Part shown: one piece after another, positions 55,958-64,000 of the stretch
Layout: the number at the start of each line of letters is the position of its first letter
How positions within the stretch are numbered: position 1 is the first letter of the stretch
Source: Saprospiraceae bacterium
GTDB lineage: Bacteria > Bacteroidota > Bacteroidia > Chitinophagales > Saprospiraceae
DNA: 64,000 nt
Direction: 5' to 3'
NCBI GenBank assembly: GCA_016714785.1
Contig: JADKCC010000015.1
Location: 1 to 64,000, forward strand
Made by a program: the position numbers and the translations under genes
The notes under the pieces: generated by a model
The model's database searches: none
What the model saw: the letters and a program-made list of their open reading frames with translations, nothing else
What the model was told of the DNA's origin: nothing

Positions 55958-56539
55958 ATGCTCGGTCTAAAATTAGCAACGGATCCACTTTGGGTCAATA
56001 TTGCAGAAAAAACCATTGATGAAATATTGATAGATCATGCTTTTTGTGAACAAAAAGCTGCTTCTACTTGTATCTCACTCATCGTAAAATATCCCCACAA
56101 AACAGAATTGGTAGAGGAGATCACGCCAATAGTAGCAGAAGAATGGGGCCACTTCCGTAGGGTGCTCAAAGAGCTAAAATCTCGAGGATATACTTTTGGT
56201 GAAAACAGGTCAGATAATTATGTGACAGAGTTGTTGAAATTTCAGCGAAAAGGTGGCAATGAACAAGACAGATTGACTGACAAACTTTTGATATCTGCCA
56301 TGATAGAAGCTAGAAGTTGCGAAAGATTCAGATTACTATCACTCCACATATCTGATGAAAAGTTAAAATCATTTTATCATGAATTTATGGTATCTGAAGC
56401 TGGCCATTACCGTACATTTATCGATCTAGCAAAACTCTATGCACCCGAAGATCAAGTAAAGAAAAGATGGCAAGAGATGGTCGATTTTGAAGCTGAAATC
56501 ATGAAAAATAGAGCATTGAGAGGCGATAGAATGCACTAG
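55958..56539 (+). CDS. miaE: tRNA-(ms[2]io[6]A)-hydroxylase MiaE
   Basis: MiaE is a ferritin-like di-iron monooxygenase that hydroxylates the isopentenyl side chain at A37 of tRNA. The 193-residue sequence has the metal-ligand stretches DHAFCEQKAA, EEWGHFRRVL, IEARSCERFRLLS and EAGHYRTFI (E/E..H and E/E..H pairs). The length is typical. It follows the coiled-coil protein gene with a 21-bp gap. Confidence 0.93.
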   Translation: MLGLKLATDPLWVNIAEKTIDEILIDHAFCEQKAASTCISLIVKYPHKTELVEEITPIVAEEWGHFRRVLKELKSRGYTFGENRSDNYVTELLKFQRKGGNEQDRLTDKLLISAMIEARSCERFRLLSLHISDEKLKSFYHEFMVSEAGHYRTFIDLAKLYAPEDQVKKRWQEMVDFEAEIMKNRALRGDRMH

Positions 56540-56574
56540 GAATAGGATATTTTTATAATATTTTCACTTACAAC

Positions 56575-56979
56575 TCAATGAGTTTTTAAATCCAAAATAT
56601 ATAAAGTAGCTTCGGATCCAACAAAATAATATCTATCTGATAATTTTATAACACTGGCTTTTTCACATTGATATTCAAAGAATCTGTTTAATTGTTTGTC
56701 TAATACAATAAATTTTTCATTTTTTTGACAGTTCCAAAATATACCATCAAATATAAATGACTGATATTCTGTAGGTAGTTTTACTTCACCTTTTAAAGTC
56801 ATCAACCCAAATAAAGATTTAGATTTGTTGTCATTCAAACTTTTTTGAAATATCAATAAATAAGAGTTTATTAACTGCAAATCATCAAATTGTCTTTTAT
56901 TATAATCTTCAAAAGAATTATAAGTTTTATTTATCAACATACTCGACAAGTTTAATAACGTACTATTAATACTCTTCAT
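56575..56979 (-). CDS. Small WG-repeat-like protein, last gene of the secreted-protein operon
   Basis: The 134-residue protein has no signal peptide. FGLMTLKGEVKLPTEYQSF resembles one WG beta-repeat, and the C-terminal part is beta-rich as well. It overlaps the preceding lipoprotein gene by 4 bp (ATGA), so its translation is coupled. It may be a truncated repeat protein or a small cytosolic partner of the operon. Function unknown. Confidence 0.6.
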   Translation of the reverse strand: MKSINSTLLNLSSMLINKTYNSFEDYNKRQFDDLQLINSYLLIFQKSLNDNKSKSLFGLMTLKGEVKLPTEYQSFIFDGIFWNCQKNEKFIVLDKQLNRFFEYQCEKASVIKLSDRYYFVGSEATLYILDLKTH

Positions 56980-57596
56980 ATTTCAACATCTATTCTATAA
57001 TAGCTTTCTTTGAAATAATCATAGTCTATACGCTGCTTAATGACCGCTTTATTATGATGTTTTATAAAGATATCTGTACTGCCTTCAAATTTTTTCAAAT
57101 AGAGATAGTAGCATGGCCTGTAAATTGGTAATGAATCGACTTTTAAACCAAACTCTGGTATGTGGATATATTCTAGTGAAAGCGTGTCGTTTTCTTTTAG
57201 CACAAAAGTGATGTATAGGTATGGTTGGATTTCTACCAGCATATTTTTTTCACTTTTTTTCACATAATAATCATCATGCTGGAAATGACCTTCTCGGTAA
57301 ATTGCGGATAAACTATCTGGATAACCATTTACAACCAAACGATGATGACGAAGATTATTAAAACCATGTAGATTGTCAACATCTACGCCTAAATAACTGC
57401 CACAATAGTCAATATAATCTATTTTAAATAATCCATTTTTATCAGTGAAAGTCTCTTCACTCACGCCTTGACAGGTTGTTAAGAAAGGTCTTTTGTCAAA
57501 GATATAGACTCTGGCACTATCTATGGTTTCTTTGGTAATATAATTTCTTACTACTCCGCTCAATGAAATGGCTTCTTCAGTCTCACATGAAACCAT
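56976..57596 (-). pseudogene. Lipoprotein with carboxypeptidase-regulatory-like domain; frameshift in signal peptide
   Basis: The open frame begins with MVSCETEEAISLSGVVRNYI, where MVSC looks like the end of a lipobox without the preceding hydrophobic segment. Directly upstream, ATG 57637 starts another frame that reads MRNLLILAIFSSL. Adding one T to the TTTT run (plus 57597-57600 AAAA) joins both into MRNLLILAIFSSLFMVSC, a perfect lipoprotein signal. The gene thus has a one-base deletion or a sequencing error. The body is paralogous to the next upstream gene: both share LSGVVRNYITK, EIQPY, IPxFxLKVDSL and YDYFK. With the correction the gene spans 57637-56976. Confidence 0.8.
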
Positions 57597-57641
57597 AAAA
57601 GACTAGAAAATATTGCTAAAATTAATAAATTTCTCATAAGG

Positions 57642-58295
57642 TTATATTTCAATTTTTACGGAATGTTTCATTTGCTTAAAATAATCATACTCAATTTTCA
57701 TGAATTTTGATGGTTGGTTTTGATAGTGGGCTATGATATCAAAGGAACCTGAAAAGTCTTTCAAATTTAAATTAAGTCTTTCCCAATTTCTTAAACTATC
57801 GACTTTTAAATCAAAATCGGGAATAGTAATATGAGTTAGTTCTAAATTTTCATTTTCAATCGTTTTAATTTCAAGTAATATATATGGTTGAATTTCAATG
57901 ATATAATCCATACCAGATGGTGTGTCTGCTTCCATTTTATTGGTAGGTCTGTCATTGATAACGAGTTGGTGTTGTGGTAGTTGGTCATATTCTTTTGCAT
58001 TCTTAAGGTCAACGTAAAAATCGAATCCACATCCACCTTCAAATTCCAATGCGAAGCGACCATCTTTTCCAGTAATTATGTCACTGTGACGATACCCACA
58101 AAATTTAATGAATCCATTATTAAGGTGTTCAGCTATTACCGTAACATTTTGAATAGGTTGTTTGGTGATGTAATTTCTGACTACACCTGATAATTCGTAC
58201 GATTCTGTATGTATCAATTCGATTGGAATACAAGACGAAAAGCTGCAACATAAATATATTGCAAGATAAAAGTGAATTATTGATTTCATTTTCAT
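57642..58295 (-). CDS. Lipoprotein with carboxypeptidase-regulatory-like domain (paralogue of the next gene)
   Basis: The signal peptide ends in the lipobox FSSC (Cys at about residue 22). A beta-sandwich of the carboxypeptidase-regulatory type (SGVVRNYITKQPIQNVTVIA) follows, then a family-specific C-terminal half with EIQPYILLEIKTIE and IPDFDLKVDSL. The copy located 4 bp downstream is related over nearly the full length. No enzymatic residues are seen. It is likely surface-exposed and binds a ligand or a partner of the adjacent barrel. Confidence 0.82.
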   Translation of the reverse strand: MKMKSIIHFYLAIYLCCSFSSCIPIELIHTESYELSGVVRNYITKQPIQNVTVIAEHLNNGFIKFCGYRHSDIITGKDGRFALEFEGGCGFDFYVDLKNAKEYDQLPQHQLVINDRPTNKMEADTPSGMDYIIEIQPYILLEIKTIENENLELTHITIPDFDLKVDSLRNWERLNLNLKDFSGSFDIIAHYQNQPSKFMKIEYDYFKQMKHSVKIEI

Positions 58296-58301
58296 TTTTT
58301 T

Positions 58302-59009
58302 TTAAGATTGAAAGTAATATCTAAACCCTAATTGGAGTGCGACCGTAGTATAAGATACTTGGTAATAATCATTTACTACTTTATTGGATAGTTGTTCCAT
58401 TACTTCAAAACCTCCAATGATATTATTTTGCTCATTGATAGGATATTTTAGATAAAAGCCCAATCCTATAAACCCATTAATGGTGGCACCCAAAGTTTGA
58501 TTTTTCAAGTCCAAAATTTTAAAATGTTCAGATGATTTTGTAAAGCCTTTGATCAAGATTTGGTCATTTATACCTACACCAAAGATAAGACTTAAATCTA
58601 AATATTTCCAGACAAAAGTTATATCAGAACCTAACTCAAATTTACTTATCTCAACATGATGATCGCTAAAATAAGTAGTTTCATTGGTCTTGGTAAAGCT
58701 AGCTGACCTAAATGCAAATTGGTGTTTGGTATAGGAAGCATGAAAACCTAAAGCTAGTCTATTGTGTAATTTTAGCCCAAATTTACCTTGAATAGCATAC
58801 CAAGTATCAGAAACTGACTTTTCACTTTCTTCAGGTGTTTCAAGGGGGGAATTATTTAGATCAACCAAATTAACAAACTTATCATTCAATTTTTTATTTG
58901 ATAAAGCGCCAATAGCAAAAGATCCTTCCACAAAATATTTTTGACAATAAAGGACATTTGTAAAAATGGATAAGCCAAAAATTGCGACTATATGAATTTT
59001 TGTTTTCAT
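58302..59009 (-). CDS. Outer-membrane beta-barrel protein
   Basis: The start is ATG 59009 (MKTKIHIVAIFGLSIFTNVL), giving a signal peptide that ends near YCQ; the upstream open frame would overlap the preceding gene. The 235-residue protein has alternating strands of an 8- to 10-stranded barrel and ends in LQLGFRYYFQS. It lies 13 bp after the propeller-like lipoprotein and 6 bp before the first carboxypeptidase-regulatory-like lipoprotein in the operon. Confidence 0.82.
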   Translation of the reverse strand: MKTKIHIVAIFGLSIFTNVLYCQKYFVEGSFAIGALSNKKLNDKFVNLVDLNNSPLETPEESEKSVSDTWYAIQGKFGLKLHNRLALGFHASYTKHQFAFRSASFTKTNETTYFSDHHVEISKFELGSDITFVWKYLDLSLIFGVGINDQILIKGFTKSSEHFKILDLKNQTLGATINGFIGLGFYLKYPINEQNNIIGGFEVMEQLSNKVVNDYYQVSYTTVALQLGFRYYFQS

Positions 59010-59022
59010 TGTTTTGATTTTT

Positions 59023-60147
59023 CTAATTTGGTGAGTATTCATTGATAATATCTCCATTAAAAGAGTAAAATAGATTGGACTGTCTATCATACATAATTCT
59101 TTCTCCTAATTCTAAAATGATTTCTTTTTCAAAACAGCCAGTTTCAATATTCAGCAGCTTTGTTTTTTGATCTATTCTCATATAAAAATGCATATTGCTA
59201 AATTGAATAGGTATCGTACCTACATTAAATATATATGGCGCAATACTAAATTTTGCGGCACCACTTTTTGGGTCTAAAACGGATTGATTTGTGTAAGATA
59301 TTTCTTTGTTAAAGGGTTGAACATTAGTACTGCTCTCATACAGTATGTTGCCGGTGGTTATATCAAATATTTTAGTTGCATTCTCATCATAAAAGTAGAT
59401 TTCTTCATTGTATCCAATTTTATAGTTAAATAACGAATACTGAGGTGTAACGTCAATAGTATAAATTGGTTTCTGTGAAATTTCAAAAGCATTAACCATA
59501 AAACTTAACCTATTATTATTTGATTCATGGATGAGGGCATATGATAATTGACCATTTTGATTGTTAAATAATTCAATTTCTTTTGCATTAAAAAATGGAA
59601 TGTCACTTACTTTTTTTGGTTGTGCGTTTTCCCATTTGTATAATTCTATTTTAAATTTATCAAAGTCTCTAAACGTATAATACAACGCTCCATCTATTAC
59701 TTGCAAATCACTAAAGGATGGTATAAAATTCCCAGAAGAACTAATCTCTATTTGATGCGCTTCTTCCATAATATTCGTGATTAAATCAATTACTTTTATT
59801 ACTGGTCCAGAAGTTGTAAGTGTATTAAAAAATAGCTTGTTTTGATGGAGTACATAACTGGAATTTGCCTTTTTGGCATTTGTATATGTGGCTGTTTCTT
59901 TCAGGTTTTTATCAAAAATGATGATTTCTTCCTCTACGCTACCGAATACATCAGTAATGAGAATTAGTTTTTTATCAAAGGTTTGCATTTCACGTATAAA
60001 TTTGCCAGCCAAAGGCAAATCGTAAGTTGCAACAGGCAGCTGGGTCTCAACAGGTAAGCCATAACATGGTTGGACTAATGCTGGGTCATTTTTTGTACAA
60101 GCAAATAACCAAATGATTAGAGAGAATATTAAAATTCTTATGTTCAT
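59023..60147 (-). CDS. Lipoprotein with beta-propeller-like sequence
   Basis: ATG 60147 (MNIRILIFSLIIWLFACTKN) gives a lipobox LFAC with Cys at residue 17; an upstream extension would begin with GTG. The remaining 360 residues show repeated beta blades (for example KLFFNTLTTSGPVIKVIDLI, YYTFRDFDKFKIELYKWENA) and may form a propeller. It is first in a five-gene operon and divergent from an HTH regulator. Function unknown. Confidence 0.8.
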   Translation of the reverse strand: MNIRILIFSLIIWLFACTKNDPALVQPCYGLPVETQLPVATYDLPLAGKFIREMQTFDKKLILITDVFGSVEEEIIIFDKNLKETATYTNAKKANSSYVLHQNKLFFNTLTTSGPVIKVIDLITNIMEEAHQIEISSSGNFIPSFSDLQVIDGALYYTFRDFDKFKIELYKWENAQPKKVSDIPFFNAKEIELFNNQNGQLSYALIHESNNNRLSFMVNAFEISQKPIYTIDVTPQYSLFNYKIGYNEEIYFYDENATKIFDITTGNILYESSTNVQPFNKEISYTNQSVLDPKSGAAKFSIAPYIFNVGTIPIQFSNMHFYMRIDQKTKLLNIETGCFEKEIILELGERIMYDRQSNLFYSFNGDIINEYSPN

Positions 60148-60220
60148 AAATGTATCAATTTTCAACAAATGTACAGCCACTAAAAATACGAAAATCTATA
60201 AAACAAATAATAATTTATAT

Positions 60221-60312
60221 AATATGTATAATATTGCCGTTTCAGTTGGTGTTCATTGTATTATACTATATTTTTACTTCATTTTGAATTAATTTTGGTA
60301 AATATGTATAAT
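60221..60312. repeat. 12-bp direct repeat pair in the divergent control region
   Basis: AATATGTATAAT occurs at 60221-60232 and again at 60301-60312, exactly 80 bp apart. The first copy is near the leftward operon start, the second lies between the -33 and -7 boxes of the rightward regulator. These may be binding sites for that regulator, although AT-rich repeats can occur by chance. Confidence 0.4.
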
Positions 60313-60325
60313 CTTCTTACTTTCG
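60294..60325 (+). promoter_or_regulatory. Putative promoter of the HTH regulator gene
   Basis: TTTG (60294-60297), 20-nt spacer, TACTTTCG (60318-60325; one base off TAnnTTTG). The start codon at 60338 follows closely, so the leader would be very short. Confidence 0.45.
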
Positions 60326-60337
60326 CAAGTATATAAA

Positions 60338-61345
60338 ATGTACTCAAATATGATCGATCAAGACGAATACAGTAAAGTAATAGAGCTTCTAATAAAAAGA
60401 AGTGGATTGAAAAATCTTAAAGAAACTGTTTGTAAATTTGCAGAATGGCTCGATATGTCTGAAGCTTCTATTTACAACAAAGTGAATGGAAGAAGTAAGT
60501 TTACTATAGAAGAATTGGTCATTATCTGTCGAAAATTGCAAGTATCATTGGATTATCTCATCTATAATAGTACTTCCAATAATGCCAATATCCATTTTTT
60601 TGCAGATGGACTCAAGTACAAACCGAGAAATTTTAATGACTACATCAATAATATCATTGGGTATTATACCAAAATAAAACAACTCCAAGATGTGACGGGT
60701 TATTTCATGGCCAATGAAGTTCCACTATTTCATTTTTTGAATTTCCCCAATCTCATGTATTTTAAACTCTATATATGGAATAAAATCAACTGGAAAATTC
60801 CTGGCATTCCAAGTGAATATAGGTTTGCTGATATGAAAAATAATCCCGAACTTCTGCAATCTATTCAAGTCCTTAAAGAGCTTTTTCACTCTTTTCCAAA
60901 TGTGGAGATTTGGAATCCCAATATGCTAGACAATACGATTGCACAGTTTCAGTATCTCAAAGATGTACATATCATTCACGATAGAGATGATTTGTATTAC
61001 ATCAAAAAAGAATTTTCTGACTTGATTGACCATTTGGAAGAATTGACATTAACGGGCAAAAAATCTGCAAATTCGCATGGCGAAGAGATGGAATGCGATA
61101 TTTATTTGACAGATCTCACTTTAGGTTCTGAGATTATCTTGGTCAAATCAGAACAAGTGGACATGCTGTTTCAACAAATTGATGTACCCAATTATATGCA
61201 GACAAGCGATCAGAATATGATAGACAATCAATTTAGATTTTTTGAAAACATCAGAAAAATATCTACCTTGATTACCAATGCAGGCGAGAAAGAACGACTC
61301 ATCTTTTTTGCCAATATGCGCCAGAAGCTACAAAGACTTGTGTAA
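60338..61345 (+). CDS. Helix-turn-helix transcriptional regulator with long C-terminal domain
   Basis: The N-terminal 75 residues form an XRE-like HTH (KFAEWLDMSEASIYNKVNGR, then FTIEELVIICRKLQVSLDYL). The C-terminal 260 residues are mixed alpha/beta without a known motif; this type is common in Bacteroidota. It is divergent from the secreted-protein operon and therefore a candidate regulator of it and of itself. A second ATG at codon 5 could be used. Confidence 0.85.
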   Translation: MYSNMIDQDEYSKVIELLIKRSGLKNLKETVCKFAEWLDMSEASIYNKVNGRSKFTIEELVIICRKLQVSLDYLIYNSTSNNANIHFFADGLKYKPRNFNDYINNIIGYYTKIKQLQDVTGYFMANEVPLFHFLNFPNLMYFKLYIWNKINWKIPGIPSEYRFADMKNNPELLQSIQVLKELFHSFPNVEIWNPNMLDNTIAQFQYLKDVHIIHDRDDLYYIKKEFSDLIDHLEELTLTGKKSANSHGEEMECDIYLTDLTLGSEIILVKSEQVDMLFQQIDVPNYMQTSDQNMIDNQFRFFENIRKISTLITNAGEKERLIFFANMRQKLQRLV

Positions 61346-61445
61346 ACGTTATTTTCCATTTTCATTTTGAAATATTATTTGGCTATTCCGATATTTTTAA
61401 TTTGCTTTACACTTTGATATTTTAAAAATTAAAATCTGAAAGCAC

Positions 61446-62762
61446 ATGGGTAAGTTAGCATTGCATTGGAAAATACTTATTGGCATGGTAGCAGGTATCA
61501 TCTTTGGTATCATGGCGAGTCAGTTGGGTTGGCAAGAAATAGTCAAAGACTGGATCAAACCTTTTGGGACCATCTTCATAAATATGCTGAAATTAATAGC
61601 CATTCCACTGATCCTAGTCTCGCTGATCAAAGGTATTGTGGATTTGCATGACATAAGCAAATTTAAAACCATGGGTATTAGGACATTTGTGTTATACATA
61701 GCAACCACTGTTATAGCAGTATCTATAGGTTTGATCATGGTAAATATCATTAAACCCGGTGATAGTGTCAGCGCAGAGACGATTCAACAATTGACAATAG
61801 CTAATGGCGAAACCATGAAAGAAAAAATCCAGACAGCAGCAGTATCTCAGCCATCAGGACCGCTTCAATTTTTAGTTGACATGGTTCCAGACAATTTTTT
61901 CAAAGCCGCTAGTGTCAATACCAACATGCTTCAGGTAATCTTTTTTGCTATCTTTTTCGGGATAGCATTGCTCCTGGTAGATAAGCAGATTGGGAAACCA
62001 GTTACTGATTTTTTCACAGGAGCCAATGAAGTCATTATGAAGATGGTGGATATGATCATGTTGATGGCTCCATTGGCTGTATTTGCGTTATTATCAGCAT
62101 TGATAACGGAGATCACCAATCCTGATTTATTTGTTGCTTTGGGCTGGTATGTAGTGACCGTACTTATCGGGTTAGTATTGATGGCTGGATTTTATGGTCT
62201 TGTTGTAGCATTGTATTTAAAAAAATCTCCAGTATTTTTTTATAAAAGTATTGCTCCGGCACAATTACTAGCATTTTCTACCAGTTCGAGTGCCGCCACC
62301 TTACCTGTGACGATGGAAAGAGTAGAAGAACATCTCGGTGTAGATAAAGAAGTAACCAGTTTCGTATGCCCGCTAGGCGCCACAGTCAATATGGATGGTA
62401 CAAGCCTGTATCAGGCAGTGGCGGCAGTTTTTATATGCGAAGCCATGCATTTTGATTTATCTTTTTCGGCTCAGCTTTCCATTATCATTACCGCTACATT
62501 GGCGTCTATTGGTTCTGCGGCTGTTCCTGGTGCAGGTTTGATCATGTTGGTGGTAGTGCTAGAGTCTCTTGGTCTTCCAGCTGAAAGTATGGCAATTGGC
62601 CTTGCATTGATCTTTGCAGTGGATAGACCATTGGATATGTGTAGGACGATAATCAATATCACAGGTGACTGTATGGTGGCTTTAGTGATAGGTAAGTCGT
62701 TGGGAAAGTTGCACACACCAAAACCAAAGAATCTTGGCGATAATTATCCGGAAGTGGCTTGA
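61446..62762 (+). CDS. Dicarboxylate/amino acid:cation symporter (DAACS family)
   Basis: The 438-residue protein has eight membrane helices with two re-entrant hairpins. The family motifs are present: AFSTSSSAATLPVTMERVEE (serine-rich HP1), CPLGATVNMDGTSLYQAVAA, and DRPLDMCRTIINITGD (NMDGT and the aspartate/arginine substrate site). It takes up glutamate, aspartate or C4-dicarboxylates with sodium or protons. It stands alone after the HTH regulator. Confidence 0.94.
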   Translation: MGKLALHWKILIGMVAGIIFGIMASQLGWQEIVKDWIKPFGTIFINMLKLIAIPLILVSLIKGIVDLHDISKFKTMGIRTFVLYIATTVIAVSIGLIMVNIIKPGDSVSAETIQQLTIANGETMKEKIQTAAVSQPSGPLQFLVDMVPDNFFKAASVNTNMLQVIFFAIFFGIALLLVDKQIGKPVTDFFTGANEVIMKMVDMIMLMAPLAVFALLSALITEITNPDLFVALGWYVVTVLIGLVLMAGFYGLVVALYLKKSPVFFYKSIAPAQLLAFSTSSSAATLPVTMERVEEHLGVDKEVTSFVCPLGATVNMDGTSLYQAVAAVFICEAMHFDLSFSAQLSIIITATLASIGSAAVPGAGLIMLVVVLESLGLPAESMAIGLALIFAVDRPLDMCRTIINITGDCMVALVIGKSLGKLHTPKPKNLGDNYPEVA

Positions 62763-62935
62763 CACAATATTCGAAATCAATCTTCCTATAGGTTGAATGA
62801 TTATACATGATAGTTATTTTGCTCTTGCCATCTATTTTCTTAATATTCTAATTCAAAATGCATTACTCATTTAAATTATTTAAAAATTCGACAAAAAATA
62901 GATTTTACCCTTATATTTGACAAAAAATTCAAAAT

Positions 62936-64000
62936 ATGAATTTTAATATAAGTATTCTAATTGCATTATTTTTTTCAATTCAGCTTGGGTTTCTTAATGC
63001 ACAAAAAGTGACTGTATCCCGTGAAATCGGTGTCAGAAATAATTATGCCTATGATATATTGCCCAATATAGCTGATCACATTATATTCTATCATGACCGT
63101 GGTGTAGAGCATAATTTTGAGATTTATGATCAGAATTTAAGGTACATAAGTGCTATTCAGCCAGAATTTGAAAAAAAAAATATACTCCCGACAGGTGTTC
63201 TTGCTATGGATTCAGCCTTTCACTTTTATTACACCTTTAGAGAAGGTAGCAATATTATATTTAAGGCAATAGCTTATGATAAAAATGTATCAGTTTTAGA
63301 CTCTACTACTTACAATGTCAAAGACAAGAAAATAGTCAGCAGTAATCCCCGGTTTGCATATTCAAAAGACAAGTCAAAAGTACTTATCTTCACACCGAAC
63401 GAGCAATTTCTGAACCTGCAACTCATTGACAATAAAACATTAGAAATTATCTATGATTTTAATCTTTTAGTCAATGGCATCAATTTAAAAAACGATTTTG
63501 AAAAATTGGTCGTCAGCAACGATGGCGAGATATTCATGATTACTAGAAAAGCTTCCATGTGGAAAAAACGAGACGCGTATGGTTTTAACTTAATTAGAAT
63601 TGTAGATAAGGATAACATTTTCTTGCATATTTTTACTCCTGAATCTGATGAAATATCTAATCTCAAGATGGATTATGACGATAAAAACAAGCGCATAGTT
63701 TTGGCTGGATTTACTACAGCAGGAGATGAATCCAAAACAAATGGTTATTTTGGATTCTCTATGATCCCATCACAGCTGCCTGAAGAAGCAGAAATTATCA
63801 TCAATAGATTTACCCCAGAATTTGCAAGTGAAGTGTCGGGCAAAAAAAATAAAAGAATTAAAGAACTCGATGGTTTTCAGATTCAGGATTTGATACTTAG
63901 GATGGATGGTGGCGTAATCATAGTCGCAGAATCTGTTAGAGAATTTACTAGGAGGTCTCAGATGGTTGCACCAGGACAATTTGGCAATAATATGCCCGTC
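62936..64000 (+). CDS. Secreted protein of unknown function, cut by the window end
   Basis: ATG 62936 opens a frame that stays open to the last base (355 codons). The signal peptide reads MNFNISILIALFFSIQLG and ends near LNAQ. The body has irregular beta-strand repeats with lysine-rich turns and a segment LRMDGGVIIVAESVREFTRR near the window end, which suggests a propeller-like or kelch-like protein. The family is not recognised, and the C-terminus is missing, so a T9SS sorting domain cannot be excluded. Confidence 0.75.
   Translation, partial: MNFNISILIALFFSIQLGFLNAQKVTVSREIGVRNNYAYDILPNIADHIIFYHDRGVEHNFEIYDQNLRYISAIQPEFEKKNILPTGVLAMDSAFHFYYTFREGSNIIFKAIAYDKNVSVLDSTTYNVKDKKIVSSNPRFAYSKDKSKVLIFTPNEQFLNLQLIDNKTLEIIYDFNLLVNGINLKNDFEKLVVSNDGEIFMITRKASMWKKRDAYGFNLIRIVDKDNIFLHIFTPESDEISNLKMDYDDKNKRIVLAGFTTAGDESKTNGYFGFSMIPSQLPEEAEIIINRFTPEFASEVSGKKNKRIKELDGFQIQDLILRMDGGVIIVAESVREFTRRSQMVAPGQFGNNMPV

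Noticed and set aside
1..64000. Search for CRISPR arrays, tRNA or rRNA genes, insertion sequences and phage genes
   Set aside because: Reading by eye found no regularly spaced repeats, no cloverleaf-like sequences, no transposase or integrase and no phage structural genes; a covariance-model scan was not possible.

Overview
The window looks like chromosomal DNA of a member of the Bacteroidota, most likely near Saprospiria or Chitinophagia; this placement is inferred from gene content and was not tested by phylogeny. The evidence is low GC, secreted proteins ending in type IX secretion (T9SS) sorting domains, many lipoproteins with short lipoboxes, weak ribosome binding sites, and -7 promoter boxes of the Bacteroidota form TAnnTTTG. 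I saw no rRNA, tRNA, CRISPR array, complete insertion sequence or prophage.

Layout. 1-9.4 kb: start of an acyltransferase (minus), an M16 zinc protease, then a minus-strand run of YqeY-like protein, RsmA, an ABC-2 exporter pair and methylmalonyl-CoA mutase. 10.3-13.7 kb: two M23 peptidases (one with an altered zinc site) and a TlpA-type thioredoxin, with a possible structured RNA between the peptidases. 13.9-20.6 kb: lipoprotein, ECF sigma factor, a membrane-anchored protein with a C-terminal outer-membrane barrel (layout of a dual membrane-spanning anti-sigma factor) and a large dockerin/T9SS surface protein. 20.7-36.5 kb: mostly household genes (TadA, a sugar porter with a LacI regulator, CPBP and M1 peptidases, an LpxL-like acyltransferase, an OstA-like protein, a sodium symporter, a Bax-inhibitor-1 protein, gamma-glutamyltransferase). 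36.6-38.3 kb: a truncated remnant of a GtrB-type glycosyltransferase and a polytopic membrane protein.

38.3-48.0 kb is the most unusual part. It is a minus-strand phenylacetate-degradation cluster (FadH-like reductase, paaE, a TetR regulator, paaA, paaB, paaC). A 1255-residue gene that fuses a subtilisin-like protease to a family 9 glycoside hydrolase sits between paaA and paaB with only 11 and 23 bp of spacing. A clear promoter with an overlapping palindromic operator precedes paaE. paaD is not present next to paaC.

48.2-56.5 kb: a DUF1294 protein, a T9SS-secreted endonuclease I, HemW, a BamA/TamA-like outer-membrane protein, a DUF697/SHOCT protein and MiaE. 56.6-60.1 kb: a compact five-gene minus-strand operon of exported proteins (propeller-like lipoprotein, beta-barrel, two paralogous lipoproteins of which one has a frameshifted signal peptide, and a small WG-repeat-like protein), divergent from an HTH regulator. 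61.4-64 kb: a dicarboxylate/amino-acid symporter and a secreted protein cut by the window end.

Start sites were moved inward for about ten genes where a promoter, terminator or signal peptide argued for a later start; each case is explained in its entry.
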